Source: Tritrichomonas musculus (Eukaryota; Parabasalia; Tritrichomonadida; Tritrichomonadidae). Taken from it: DNA of 64,000 nucleotides. The stretch lies in the NCBI GenBank assembly GCA_039105265.1, contig JAPFFF010000003.1, forward strand, positions 4,650,001 to 4,714,000. The letters run 5' to 3'. This document shows, piece after piece, positions 9,262-18,511 of this stretch (position 1 is its first letter; every line of letters starts with the position of its first letter). Under the pieces are notes generated by a model, which was given only the letters and a program-made list of their open reading frames with translations, was not told where the DNA came from and searched no databases. A program made the position numbers and the translations under genes.

Positions 9262-11586
9262 TCAAAACAAATTAATCTGAGAAATGAGAGAATTAAAAGT
9301 TTCTATTACTTCTGATTTCTCTGGGTATCCGCCGAGTTTTAATCTAAGAACTGCATTGTCGCACATATCGTACAATAAACGTTTAAGAGATTGTATATCA
9401 TCTTCAGACACGCCTTTAGCCAGCATGAGTGAAAACTCATTAATTATCAGATGAAGGGCATCGATTACTCTCTCATTGCATAAATCATCAACGGATAAAT
9501 GAAATTGCTTAATAGCGCGATTGCACAATTCGAGAATAATTCTATCCCAAACAGAGGTCTGTTCATTATTATTGTTTGTACTGCGTTCAGATTCTGTCCA
9601 ATATGTGCCAGCCAATAAAATTGTATTAGCCCCAAAAATAGAAAATATTTGACCTATTAAAATTTCTGTTGATGTTTGGTCTAAGAATTCAAACAAATGT
9701 TTACATAGAGCAATTTGTCTTCCTGCTTCACAGGGATAGTCTCTTAAGCATACAAAATATTCTGTTATTATATCTACTTTCTTTTCAACATCGAATGAAA
9801 GAACTGTTTCTAGATCTGCAAATCCAGTTTGTCTCTTTAAAAACATAATAGAATACCTTTGGATTATTTCTGGTACTTTTTGCTCAAATTCAACAGCTTT
9901 TTTAGAATATCGAAAACCAGCAGGCAAAACTGTTGAGCCTGGTACTTTTTCTCCTGATCCAATGATGCATCCTGATCCAATCATTGCACCTGGTCCAACG
10001 ATTGCATTATTGCATACTTGAGTACCACTTCCAACAGATGAATTTTGGCATATAACTGCTCCATCATCTATTGTCACGCCTCTTTTGAGAAGAACTGGAT
10101 GTTGAAAAACAGCTGTTGGCGAAACAACGCTTTTTTCTCTAGGGATAATTCCATTCCTTCTGGCATATGTCCCTTCTTGAAGTTCAGAGCCTGTTGGAGC
10201 AATTGAGCCAGAGCAGAGAATTGTGTGATTTCCAATTTTGGTATTTGTTTGTACAATAGAACCAGGTTGAAGAATTGTTTTACTATCATCAAAATTTGCA
10301 TCTTGAACCAAGGCTCCATGCTTAGTCACTCTTGCAAAGTATTCTTTGTAATGAACCGGAACGGAATTTCGAAGTGAACTAATGACAAGATCTGTTAAAT
10401 CATCTATTTCAAATAGATCAGAAACTGTCTTGATCCATTCAAGAGGAATGAAAGTGCTTTTAGTTTTGAAAACTTTGATAACATTATCAAAATTGGGTAC
10501 AGCATTGATGATGAATTTCAGCGTATCGGGTGTAATTGTCTCTGTAAGAATCATTCGATCATTAATAATTTTTGCGATAACATTCATATTAAGTTGGTTT
10601 TCAAGAACTTTAAAAAGTGGGCTCATATCTAAATCAAATTTTGGTGTAGCCGTCATTAATATGCAATAGTATATTCTTTCGTATACATTAAGGAGTTCTT
10701 CATCTTCATAATTCATGTATGAAATAATAAGTGCTGAAAGAAGTTTATTAACTTCTGAAGAACATTGATAATCTTCAAGTGGTGGAATGTATGAAGTGAA
10801 AGGAAAATCTTTATCGAAATCGAAAAATAAAGATAAGAGATAAACAAAGCCCTCTCCAATTTGGACGCGTAAAAAATGGAAAAATGTATCGATGAAGACA
10901 TCTGCAGAAATGTATTGAGCAGGATCGAAATTTTGAACTTTCAAGTTTTCGTTTTGAATTTCAACGGGTGATTCAAAAGTAGATATATATTCTTTAGCGT
11001 CAAATGGTTCAATGTACCGTTGTTGCTCGTAAAAATGTTGCATTATGTATGGGGGTATGACAGAAAGAAGAAGTTGGTTTAAGTCTTTGTTGTATTGAAA
11101 CAATTCGAACCAAGGTTGCGCTGAAATGTAAAGAAGAGACCACAAGAAATATTTGTCATCAAATGAATGAATAAATTGATCGATTTTTTGAATTGGATCG
11201 TCTGTTAAAAAACTGAAAGATAAAGAATTTTTATTTGTTGTTGCTGTATTAAAAAAAATAAAGAAATCATTAAATGGTACCATTTCGTTTTCAGGGAGCG
11301 AATCAATGAAAATGAACGGCTGAACGTTGGAAAAGCACATTGTATGGAGTGTAGTTGGTCCTCGATCTGGAGACAAGTGAAGCTCGAATGAAGTAATATC
11401 TGGTGATAAATTGTCAATTTCAAAAATCCAAAAATGTCGAAGCTGCATTAATTGAACTTTTTGGAAGGATGATCCGAGAAACATGTGAGCAGAAGGCATT
11501 TCGTTTGATTTGGTATACAAAATAACGTCTATTACACGAGTGTCTGTTTGATGAAGATTACTGTCTATTTTCTTTTCTCCATCCAT
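9262..11586 (-). CDS. 774-aa protein with central left-handed beta-helix (hexapeptide repeats)
   Basis: Residues 1-130 look beta-rich (FWIFEIDNLSPDITSFELHL), 130-425 are helical, 430-555 carry hexapeptide repeats of the left-handed beta-helix type (GVTIDDGAVICQNSSVGSG, then NAIVGPGAMIGSGCIIGSG), and 560-774 are helical again. Hexapeptide turns occur in acyltransferases, in the catalytic subunits of eIF2B and in dynactin p25/p27. I see no nucleotidyltransferase motif at the N-terminus and no catalytic His typical of acyltransferases, so this is not an obvious eIF2B-epsilon or enzyme. The helix has about five to seven coils, enough for a protein-interaction platform. The domain order is one I do not recognise. 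The start is the first ATG at 11586. There is no signal peptide or membrane segment. A 20-bp palindrome lies about 215 bp upstream. Confidence 0.7.
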   Translation of the reverse strand: MDGEKKIDSNLHQTDTRVIDVILYTKSNEMPSAHMFLGSSFQKVQLMQLRHFWIFEIDNLSPDITSFELHLSPDRGPTTLHTMCFSNVQPFIFIDSLPENEMVPFNDFFIFFNTATTNKNSLSFSFLTDDPIQKIDQFIHSFDDKYFLWSLLYISAQPWFELFQYNKDLNQLLLSVIPPYIMQHFYEQQRYIEPFDAKEYISTFESPVEIQNENLKVQNFDPAQYISADVFIDTFFHFLRVQIGEGFVYLLSLFFDFDKDFPFTSYIPPLEDYQCSSEVNKLLSALIISYMNYEDEELLNVYERIYYCILMTATPKFDLDMSPLFKVLENQLNMNVIAKIINDRMILTETITPDTLKFIINAVPNFDNVIKVFKTKSTFIPLEWIKTVSDLFEIDDLTDLVISSLRNSVPVHYKEYFARVTKHGALVQDANFDDSKTILQPGSIVQTNTKIGNHTILCSGSIAPTGSELQEGTYARRNGIIPREKSVVSPTAVFQHPVLLKRGVTIDDGAVICQNSSVGSGTQVCNNAIVGPGAMIGSGCIIGSGEKVPGSTVLPAGFRYSKKAVEFEQKVPEIIQRYSIMFLKRQTGFADLETVLSFDVEKKVDIITEYFVCLRDYPCEAGRQIALCKHLFEFLDQTSTEILIGQIFSIFGANTILLAGTYWTESERSTNNNNEQTSVWDRIILELCNRAIKQFHLSVDDLCNERVIDALHLIINEFSLMLAKGVSEDDIQSLKRLLYDMCDNAVLRLKLGGYPEKSEVIETFNSLISQINLF

Positions 11587-12040
11587 GTTTATTTACAGTT
11601 TTTCTGAGGAAATGTGATATGAATTTTTTTCAATTTTATGGCTCAAAATATTAATTTGTGGCCGTTTAAAATTTTTACAACTAACGATTATTCTTATTTG
11701 TATATAAAAAAAAGCATATAAATTTGTCTAATAAAAACTCTTTTAAGCAAAAAGCATTCCATGATTATTAAATTTTCAGTATGTATCTATAAATAGAATA
11801 AATTGATGAATTCATCAATTCAAATTTCAATTACTTTTGGGTTATTTTCATTAATTGTGATTTTGTGATTCTGATTCAAAATTTTGAGATTTGGAATGGC
11901 TTATTGTAAAATAAAATGCACTTAATACTTTAGTAATTGATTTGATAGTTTCATGATGATGTAAAAAATAGAAAGCACACTTGAAATCTTGTTATTTTTT
12001 GAAAAGCAATAATTGGGTCAAGTATAAAAGCTTGAATAAA
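11587..12040. other. AT-rich intergenic spacer with a perfect palindrome
   Basis: This is 454 bp between two minus-strand genes. Apart from the palindrome at 11801-11820 I see only AT-rich sequence. Confidence 0.5.
11801..11820. repeat. Perfect 20-bp palindrome
   Basis: The two 10-bp arms (AATTGATGAA and its exact complement) abut without spacer. It sits upstream of the beta-helix gene. It could bind a dimeric regulator or form a small cruciform, but such palindromes also arise by chance in AT-rich DNA. Confidence 0.9.
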
Positions 12041-12565
12041 TCATGTGTGATCTGATTCATTAGAATCTTTTTTCGCTTTAAATGAAATTATCTGGTCTTG
12101 TTTTCCTATTTGCTCATTTAACTCACTATTAGTATTTGAATTGTGGAATTCATATATCAAATCGTCGACAGAACATTTCAATTTTTCTTCGCAATATCTA
12201 TGTAAGTGTCCTGTGAGCATAGATAAAATGAGCTTCTCTTTTAATTTGTCATTTTCAACTTTTTCACTTATATTCTCATCTACATTTTTATTTTGTTGAT
12301 AAAGATTACTCTCGGAAGGTAAAAATTCTACTTCATCTAAATGCAACCAATCGATTTGGTCTGATTGTTTTTTTTGAACATCCGTTTGATCAATTATATC
12401 ATTTTTTGTATCATTTTCAACTAAATTTGTTTTATTAATCTCATCAGCTTCTTCTTCTTCCTCATTGATTGCTGGTTTGGCGAAATCTGGTAAATCATAT
12501 ATTTTATTGTCATCTTTACTTTTTGGAATGACCCATACTAAAGGGACAGATAGTAAATGTCCCAT
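12041..12565 (-). CDS. Small acidic protein, unrecognised
   Basis: The product is 174 aa. A hydrophobic start (MGHLLSVPLVWVIPKSKDD) is followed by an acidic, disordered middle with an E run at residues 35-39, then a possibly helical segment (LKEKLILSMLTGHLHRYCEE) and a polar tail. The start ATG at 12565 faces the divergent membrane-protein gene at 12691, 125 bp away. MG at the start could be N-myristoylated, but the following residues (HLLS) fit only loosely. No family recognised; coding status is supported by ATG-to-stop integrity and compositional bias, not by homology. Confidence 0.55.
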   Translation of the reverse strand: MGHLLSVPLVWVIPKSKDDNKIYDLPDFAKPAINEEEEEADEINKTNLVENDTKNDIIDQTDVQKKQSDQIDWLHLDEVEFLPSESNLYQQNKNVDENISEKVENDKLKEKLILSMLTGHLHRYCEEKLKCSVDDLIYEFHNSNTNSELNEQIGKQDQIISFKAKKDSNESDHT

Positions 12566-12690
12566 TTTTAATATAATTTTGGCATTTTAACTTTTTCATT
12601 AATTTTACTACTACTGAATTTTCAACTTTTTCTATGAGATAATTTAATTTAATTTATTTATGGTTTCACAAATTTTCGATATGCTGAAAC

Positions 12691-13893
12691 ATGCGAAACA
12701 CAAGACCTTCCCTTGACTCCTCGCATTTCCCGAAGAGAAATGAGATTCTCCTATTCATTGGTACATTCCTTATTTGTCTTATCATTGATTTTATTAACTT
12801 TCCTGTAGATAATTATATCAAAACATCAGAATCCTTTCAATTCAATGATAATGAAAAAAGAGCATCATCGATGTACTCTCTGAAGCCTATATCTTTTCTT
12901 CAAAGATTTTTGATTATAGAATTAATAATAGTACCTAAATCTAAATTATTTTCACCAATAAATATTACTACAACATCTCACTTAAGAACGCCAAATTCAA
13001 TTTATAATTTCCAAATTAACTATTTGCTTAACATGAATCAATCTCAGAAAATTATACTCTTTAAAAAGCATTCGCTGATTAATTCAATATTATCAATGAA
13101 CTTAATTTTTGAAGGAAATCTAAATGAATTCTCTCATTATTTGATCAAAATTATTCATGGTAAAGAAATTTTTGTCAGGCTTTTAATTTCAACTCGATTT
13201 TCTTTTTTTCTTATATCAATAATTGCTTTAATATATTATAATAATACTATGAATCATCATAAAAGCCATCACCGATTTCATCATATTCGAATTCTTCTTG
13301 TAGTTCTTATCGTATGTAATTTTCCATACGTAGTTTTATTGAATTACAAAGCTAGTTATTTCATTTCATATATTGACAATTTTACATTTTCATTTTATCC
13401 TGCATTTTTTCTCTCATTTTTGTTTTACTTTTGTTTTTTTATGAATAGAGGGATCAAACTTTTTTATTTTATAATATTAAATTTAATAATATATATAACT
13501 CATTTTAACATTAAAGCATTTTTGCTTTCTCAGCTATCTGAAAATAAGCATTTGTATTCCTGCACTTCAGTTCATGTTCAAAACATAGTTTTATTCATTC
13601 ATATATTGATAGCTTACTTCATAAGGTATTTCAAAAAATATGATTCTGCACCAGCTATTTTCGCTTATACAAATATAATTGTTTCAATTCAGATTTTGTT
13701 TTCCTTATTGAACTTATATTTTGATTGGACAAAAAATATTTTTATTTTTGAGATATTGTCGGTCCAATTTTTTAATTTAGCTACATATCAGTTGATTTCA
13801 ATGTTTATTCCTAATGCATCAAGTCATGTTGTAAATGAGCAATTATACTATGTTGATGATTTTTTGCCCGGCATTGGATCCAAATCAATGTAA
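12691..13893 (+). CDS. Multi-pass membrane protein, Wntless/GOST-like topology
   Basis: The product is 400 aa. A hydrophobic segment at residues 20-37 (LLFIGTFLICLIIDFINF) is followed by about 120 mostly polar residues that would lie in the lumen, then about seven more membrane segments between residues 165 and 375, and a short polar tail. This layout, one N-terminal anchor, a luminal domain and a seven-helix bundle, is that of Wntless and the GOST family of Golgi/endosomal transmembrane proteins. Sequence similarity is weak, so this is a topology-based call; an unrelated eight-span protein is possible. The basic His-rich loop HHKSHHRFHH lies between the second and third segments. The stop TAA forms a TAAA motif with the next base. 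Confidence 0.5.
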   Translation: MRNTRPSLDSSHFPKRNEILLFIGTFLICLIIDFINFPVDNYIKTSESFQFNDNEKRASSMYSLKPISFLQRFLIIELIIVPKSKLFSPINITTTSHLRTPNSIYNFQINYLLNMNQSQKIILFKKHSLINSILSMNLIFEGNLNEFSHYLIKIIHGKEIFVRLLISTRFSFFLISIIALIYYNNTMNHHKSHHRFHHIRILLVVLIVCNFPYVVLLNYKASYFISYIDNFTFSFYPAFFLSFLFYFCFFMNRGIKLFYFIILNLIIYITHFNIKAFLLSQLSENKHLYSCTSVHVQNIVLFIHILIAYFIRYFKKYDSAPAIFAYTNIIVSIQILFSLLNLYFDWTKNIFIFEILSVQFFNLATYQLISMFIPNASSHVVNEQLYYVDDFLPGIGSKSM

Positions 13894-14367
13894 ATCGCAT
13901 TTTGTATATTAAATACGATGTTTCTTTATATTTACTAAATGTTTGTTATATCTATATATTTTTCTTTTTATGATTTTTATTGCCAATGATTTTAGAAAAC
14001 AAAAAAATATTCATTAATATTTCATACTGATAAGCAAATAAGTAATGGTGCATGTAAAAATTTATTTTTCATTTATTTAAATGTATATTGTGATAATATA
14101 TTATAGTATTATAATCAAAAAAAAAAAAAAATGTGATAAGAAGCTAATAATTAATCCTAGATAAGCACATCTAATAAAAAAAATATTTGTAGTCATATAA
14201 AAGATAATAACAACGATATAATAAGATTCATATTAAATTTTTGAATAGTCTCATGCAAATAGTAAAATAATCAAATTTTTGAATAATCTCATACAAATAG
14301 TAAAAAAAATAAGTTGGTTGATTACCTTTGAATTGGATAAACGGTCGCCAATTAAAGAATTTTTATT
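13894..14367. other. AT-rich intergenic spacer
   Basis: This is 474 bp between two plus-strand genes. It contains an A13 run near 14119 and the direct repeat listed separately. Just before the Rpn5 ATG is ACGGTCGCC, the only GC-rich word in the spacer; whether it is a promoter element is unknown. Confidence 0.45.
14235..14305 (+). repeat. Tandem duplication, two copies of about 38 bp
   Basis: The unit reads AAATTTTTGAATA(G/A)TCTCAT, then (G/A)CAAATAGTAAAA. The second copy follows the first directly with two substitutions and a shorter end. It lies 63 bp upstream of the Rpn5 start. Confidence 0.9.
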
Positions 14368-15618
14368 ATGACTGAAGAAGATCATGTAGACCTTATTCCA
14401 GAAGTTGAGCAAAAGCTTCCAGAAATTTTAGCAAAGCCTTTTGAAGAAGCTATCGATGCTCTTCATGTCCTAGAACGAAAAACTCGAATTGCAAAAGACG
14501 ATAAAGCAAATAATCGCGTCTGCAAAGAAATTGTTAATTTTTGCATCGAAAAACAACGTTGGGATGATCTTGGTACTAATGTTTCCATTTTAGCAAAGCG
14601 TCGTGGATATTTCCGTTCATCAATCACAAAGGCCGTTCAAATATCAATGGAGCATCTTAATGACATATCAAACGAAGAAACAAAAATTAAACTTGTTAGA
14701 ACTCTTTGTGAAGTCACAGAAGGTAAAATTTTCGTTGAAGTTGAGCGTGCTAGACTTACTGAAATTCTTGTCGATTATCTTGAAAAGAAGGGTGATTTGG
14801 TTGAAGCTATGAATTTACTTCAAGACCTTCGTCTTGAAATTCTTTCAACTATGGACGAGAATGAAAGAATTGGTCTTATGCTCCATCAATTTAAATTATG
14901 TCTTCAGTGTAACGATCAACTTCGTGCATCACTTTGTTCTGAAAAGATTCGTGATCAGCATCTTGAAGATAAAGATTTACGACTTCAATATTTAGAATTA
15001 CTTATAACCTATCATACATCATTTACACATAATTATATGGAAATAGCCAAGTCTCATTATGAAGTTTTCAAGATCAATGGAAACTCAGAATCTCTTATGA
15101 ATGCCATTCTTTTCGCTGTCATGGCACCACATTCCCCAGAACAACTTCAATTTTGCAAAGAACTTCACGAATTAAAAGATTTGGCCCTCCTTAAACAAGC
15201 TAGAATGCTTCTAGCGGTTTTCATGGGACAAGATTTAGTAAACTGGCCTGAATTTGAGCAAAGATATAGTTCCATAATTACAGATGAGAGAAAAGAAGTA
15301 ATGAGAAGAAGAGTCATTGAGCATGGTTTACGTGTTGTTTCCATGTTCTATACTAATATCAGACTTAAGAGATTAGCTGAACTTCTTCAACTTACAGAAG
15401 ATGAACTCGAAGAAAGAGTTATTGATCTTGTTTTTAATGAAGCATTTTACGCCAAGATCGACCGTCCAAAGGGAATTATTACTTTTAAGAAACAGCAGAA
15501 GGTATCTGAAGTTGCAGATGAATTTTCATCAAATATTATGAAATTATGCAAATTAGTTGACCAGGCTCATTCTTTAATTGAAAAGGAAAGACAAGAAATT
15601 CATAGATCTAAACTCTGA
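14368..15618 (+). CDS. RPN5: 26S proteasome regulatory lid subunit Rpn5 (PSMD12)
   Basis: The product is 416 aa, slightly shorter than human PSMD12 (456). It follows the family end to end: AIDALHVLERKTRIAKD near the start, then LAKRRGYFRSSITKAVQ, then VTEGKIFVEVERARLTEIL (one of the most conserved stretches), and a C-terminal PCI winged helix with RVIEHGLRVVSMFYTNIRLK followed by RLAELLQLTEDELE and AKIDRPKGIITFKK. Rpn5 is a helical-solenoid plus PCI scaffold of the proteasome lid that helps position the Rpn11 deubiquitinase. No catalytic activity is expected. The start is the first ATG; the next gene on the same strand, a UBX protein, may work in the same degradation pathway. Confidence 0.97.
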   Translation: MTEEDHVDLIPEVEQKLPEILAKPFEEAIDALHVLERKTRIAKDDKANNRVCKEIVNFCIEKQRWDDLGTNVSILAKRRGYFRSSITKAVQISMEHLNDISNEETKIKLVRTLCEVTEGKIFVEVERARLTEILVDYLEKKGDLVEAMNLLQDLRLEILSTMDENERIGLMLHQFKLCLQCNDQLRASLCSEKIRDQHLEDKDLRLQYLELLITYHTSFTHNYMEIAKSHYEVFKINGNSESLMNAILFAVMAPHSPEQLQFCKELHELKDLALLKQARMLLAVFMGQDLVNWPEFEQRYSSIITDERKEVMRRRVIEHGLRVVSMFYTNIRLKRLAELLQLTEDELEERVIDLVFNEAFYAKIDRPKGIITFKKQQKVSEVADEFSSNIMKLCKLVDQAHSLIEKERQEIHRSKL

Positions 15619-15736
15619 ATTAACTTTAAAATAAAGTTAAAAAGGTCGTCCAAATTGTCCTTGAAGCTCATTAATTTTATAAACAAAATTTTATCATAAA
15701 TTTTTGAATGATTATTTTCTTTTTTCATATCAAATT

Positions 15737-15741
15737 TCATT
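15737..15741 (+). promoter_or_regulatory. Candidate initiator (TCATT) before the UBX gene
   Basis: TCATT fits the trichomonad initiator TCA(C/T)(A/T) and lies about 18 bases before the ATG at 15757, within the leader length known for T. vaginalis. Short motif in AT-rich DNA, so support is modest. Confidence 0.35.
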
Positions 15742-15756
15742 GATTTTGAAATTTTA

Positions 15757-16842
15757 ATGTCTAATATTCCGCATTTTGAAAATGATTTAAATGCAGCAAT
15801 GATGTATAAAGGTCTGCATCCTGAATGCTTTTTGATCGTTTCTCTTGAAGATTCAAGTTCAACTAATTTCGATGATTTTTGGTCGAATTCTGTTATCATT
15901 TTAAATTTAAATAAGATGCATATTATTACTCGATTGTCAGAATCAAAGAACCCCGAAGGATACAATCAATTTTTAAATTTATTTAAGATTACCAACGTCC
16001 CTTCTATTGTAATCTTTGGACAAAACACCACTAATATCAGCAAAATATTTTATCCATTTCCTGATCCAACTACATTGACAAGTTATTTTTCTCAAGTGCC
16101 AAGCGTTCCAGCAAGCCCTCAACAAGATTTTCCAGCACCTCCGCCAATGGATGAATATTTAGCACATCCGCAAGAATCACAGGAATCTCAGCAATCTCAA
16201 GAATCGCAACAATCGCAACAATCGCAACAGCCAATACAACAACCAAAGCAATCGAGACAGCAAGCAGAACAGCCACAGCGTCAGCCAAAAACAACAACTA
16301 AAATATCAATACAAACTCCTTCGGGACGATCTTTCACTCATGTTTTTGAAAAGACTAATACAGTTGGAGATTTAAAGAATTGGGTCGAGTCAGAATTTGG
16401 TTCAGATGTTTTTTCTGACTTAGTAATTGCTCATACAAATACTCCATTGCCAGATGATAATTCATTGTCTTTGGAAAATGCTGATCTTGCGCCCTCAGCT
16501 GTCCTTAAACTTTTAAATGATGATTCAATCCTCGACATTCATGTTGAAGATGGCCAAGATGATGTTCCAAGTGAACGAATCAGGCGTCATTGTTGTAAAT
16601 GTCGCTGTCACTGTCTTCCTTGTACTTGTTTCAATTCAAGAGCTTTCAGATGGTTCAGGATTTTCTTTTCATTATTAAATCCATGGGGAGACGATCCTGG
16701 TCCAAATAGTCATGATGATCCTAATGGCGATAACGATATATGGCAATACAGACCAAATCCACAATTAACGCAAAACATAAGAAATGCTTTAAATATGCAA
16801 AGAGGAAATGGCGGAGATCCAAATAGATTTACACAAGCGTAA
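15757..16842 (+). CDS. UBX-domain protein, UBXN4/erasin-like
   Basis: The product is 361 aa. Residues 1-110 resemble the thioredoxin-like domain found at the start of UBXN4 (CFLIVSLEDSSSTNFDDFW, FKITNVPSIVIFG). Residues 125-175 are Pro/Gln/Ser-rich low complexity. Residues 180-265 form a UBX/ubiquitin-like fold (KISIQTPSGRSFTHVFEKTN, VGDLKNWVESEFGSD), where UBX proteins dock on p97/Cdc48. A Cys-rich basic patch follows (RRHCCKCRCHCLPCTCF) and then an aromatic hydrophobic stretch (FRWFRIFFSLLNPWG) that could be palmitoylated and inserted in the ER membrane as in UBXN4. The likely role is recruiting p97 to ER-associated degradation. Domain order is clear; the membrane mode is inference. Confidence 0.78.
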   Translation: MSNIPHFENDLNAAMMYKGLHPECFLIVSLEDSSSTNFDDFWSNSVIILNLNKMHIITRLSESKNPEGYNQFLNLFKITNVPSIVIFGQNTTNISKIFYPFPDPTTLTSYFSQVPSVPASPQQDFPAPPPMDEYLAHPQESQESQQSQESQQSQQSQQPIQQPKQSRQQAEQPQRQPKTTTKISIQTPSGRSFTHVFEKTNTVGDLKNWVESEFGSDVFSDLVIAHTNTPLPDDNSLSLENADLAPSAVLKLLNDDSILDIHVEDGQDDVPSERIRRHCCKCRCHCLPCTCFNSRAFRWFRIFFSLLNPWGDDPGPNSHDDPNGDNDIWQYRPNPQLTQNIRNALNMQRGNGGDPNRFTQA

Positions 16843-17191
16843 GCAAGTATAAATTAGATATATATTTTTAATTCTTAATTCATTGATAATATAATATTAT
16901 AACCATAAACAATGTAAAATATTGATTTTTAATAAAATAATAGCATTCAAAAACAATATTAAGAAAGTGTTTGTAACTTTTTCCACAATTAACCTAAAAT
17001 ATTTAAGGATACAATTATTATTAATATGGCATACTAAAAAAAATTCGTAAATATAAATAAGAATTCTATAATACATCGTTATTTAATATACATTTATTTT
17101 TAAATAATATTATTTTTTCGTTTTTAAAAATATTATATTATCATGCTGAACAAAAAAATGCTAATCATGTGAATTAATTCATATATTTAGC
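16843..17191. other. AT-rich convergent intergenic region
   Basis: This is 349 bp between two converging genes. It is AT-rich and must contain both 3' ends. No gene or RNA is seen. Confidence 0.5.
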
Positions 17192-18412
17192 TTATTTTTT
17201 CCTTGATGTTATAAATTTCTTCAAAAGCCAAAATGCGCCAACTGTAACCGTAGCAACAACGCCTGTTGATATCGCTAAATCTGCCAACGAATATTGGCCA
17301 AAAGGATGTTCTTTATTATATTTCCTTAATTCGCTGGCAGCTTCTTCGCTTTGGCTTTTAACAACAGCGAAATTTAACAATTTTATTCCTTTTTCAACAT
17401 TCTTTGGAACATCATTTGAATTATCTAAATTATCGGTATTGTTGTTGTTATTAATATCGTCGTTATTGTTATTTTCAGCATTATCATCAATATTTTCATG
17501 GGTATTGTTATCATTATTTTCGTTATTTTCGAATATTACTTCTTTTCTTTTTTCTTTGCATCCATATAAATAAAGTTTGCCGAGTTCAACATAGCCGTTA
17601 CTCACACCATCTTTGCATAATCCACAAAGTAAATTTTCTGCTAATTGTGGTTTTATCCCATTATTAATAAGAATGATTGAAAGATCAAGTGTGGATGGTT
17701 TGAATCCGTAGTCGAGGGTTAATCGTGAAAACCAGTAAGCAGCCTCTGAAATAAGTTTATCGCCAAGGCATACACGGGCAAGATAGCTCATTGCGTTTGG
17801 TTCATCTTGACATGCAGCAATTGACATCCAATCATAAAAATAAGGCTTAGAATATAGCATTGCAAGCATTCCAAGGAAAAACATCGAATGTGTGTCCATT
17901 TCAGGATCATTCTCATTTTTTTTTTCGTTATAAATTATATAATTTTGGTCATCATTTGAGTGTTCACATGACGAAAGTCCGCATCTAATTAAAACAGGAA
18001 AGCGAATCTTTTCTTTTGGTGTCATTTCAATAATAGTTGATGAAGTCTCATTATCAAAATTTATTGAAATATCTGTAACTGGCGACCAAAATTCGCCAAA
18101 CAACTTTGGACTTTTGATACATGTTTCAGTCACGTTTATTCGATCTTCTCTAACGTAATGAATAAAAATAGAAATTCGATAAGTATTGTCATCTTGCCTC
18201 CATTCCCAAGGAATCTTTTTATATTGGGTTATACAAAGATTTTCGTGGAGCGAAACGGTAATGTTCTGTGCTAAAATAAAGTTATTCCATTCTGTTTGTG
18301 AAATTTCAGGATGCCTTATAAATTTTTTGGTGTTTTCAATGATTTCATTTAATTCGCGTGCAATATTTACTACTTTTGAAGGTTTAAAATCAAAAATCTC
18401 GGCTGTGCTCAT
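17192..18412 (-). CDS. Tail-anchored protein with Hsp20-like and TPR/Sel1-like regions (Tom36/Tom46-like)
   Basis: The product is 406 aa. Residues 45-160 look like a beta-sandwich of the CS/Hsp20 kind (NNFILAQNITVSLHENLCI, then WEWRQDDNTYRISIFIHYV). Residues 185-300 are helical pairs with Sel1/TPR-like small-residue spacing (FLGMLAMLYSKPYFYDWMSI, NGYVELGKLYLYGCKE). Residues 300-345 are an Asn/Asp-rich low-complexity insert. The C-terminus is a single membrane helix (LAISTGVVATVTVGAFWLLK) followed by the basic tail KFITSRKK, typical of tail-anchored proteins of mitochondria-type organelles. T. vaginalis hydrogenosomes use tail-anchored receptors, Tom36 and Tom46, that combine Hsp20 and TPR-like domains; the domain order and about 46 kDa size fit. 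The match is architectural, not proven homology. Confidence 0.55.
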   Translation of the reverse strand: MSTAEIFDFKPSKVVNIARELNEIIENTKKFIRHPEISQTEWNNFILAQNITVSLHENLCITQYKKIPWEWRQDDNTYRISIFIHYVREDRINVTETCIKSPKLFGEFWSPVTDISINFDNETSSTIIEMTPKEKIRFPVLIRCGLSSCEHSNDDQNYIIYNEKKNENDPEMDTHSMFFLGMLAMLYSKPYFYDWMSIAACQDEPNAMSYLARVCLGDKLISEAAYWFSRLTLDYGFKPSTLDLSIILINNGIKPQLAENLLCGLCKDGVSNGYVELGKLYLYGCKEKRKEVIFENNENNDNNTHENIDDNAENNNNDDINNNNNTDNLDNSNDVPKNVEKGIKLLNFAVVKSQSEEAASELRKYNKEHPFGQYSLADLAISTGVVATVTVGAFWLLKKFITSRKK

Positions 18413-18511
18413 TTAGAAATTTGTAATTGTTAAGGTCAAATTTCGCCTTTTATATAGCAGTTATTGAAAAAAAATTAAAAAATAAAAAAATAGCAAAATT
18501 TATACAATAGT

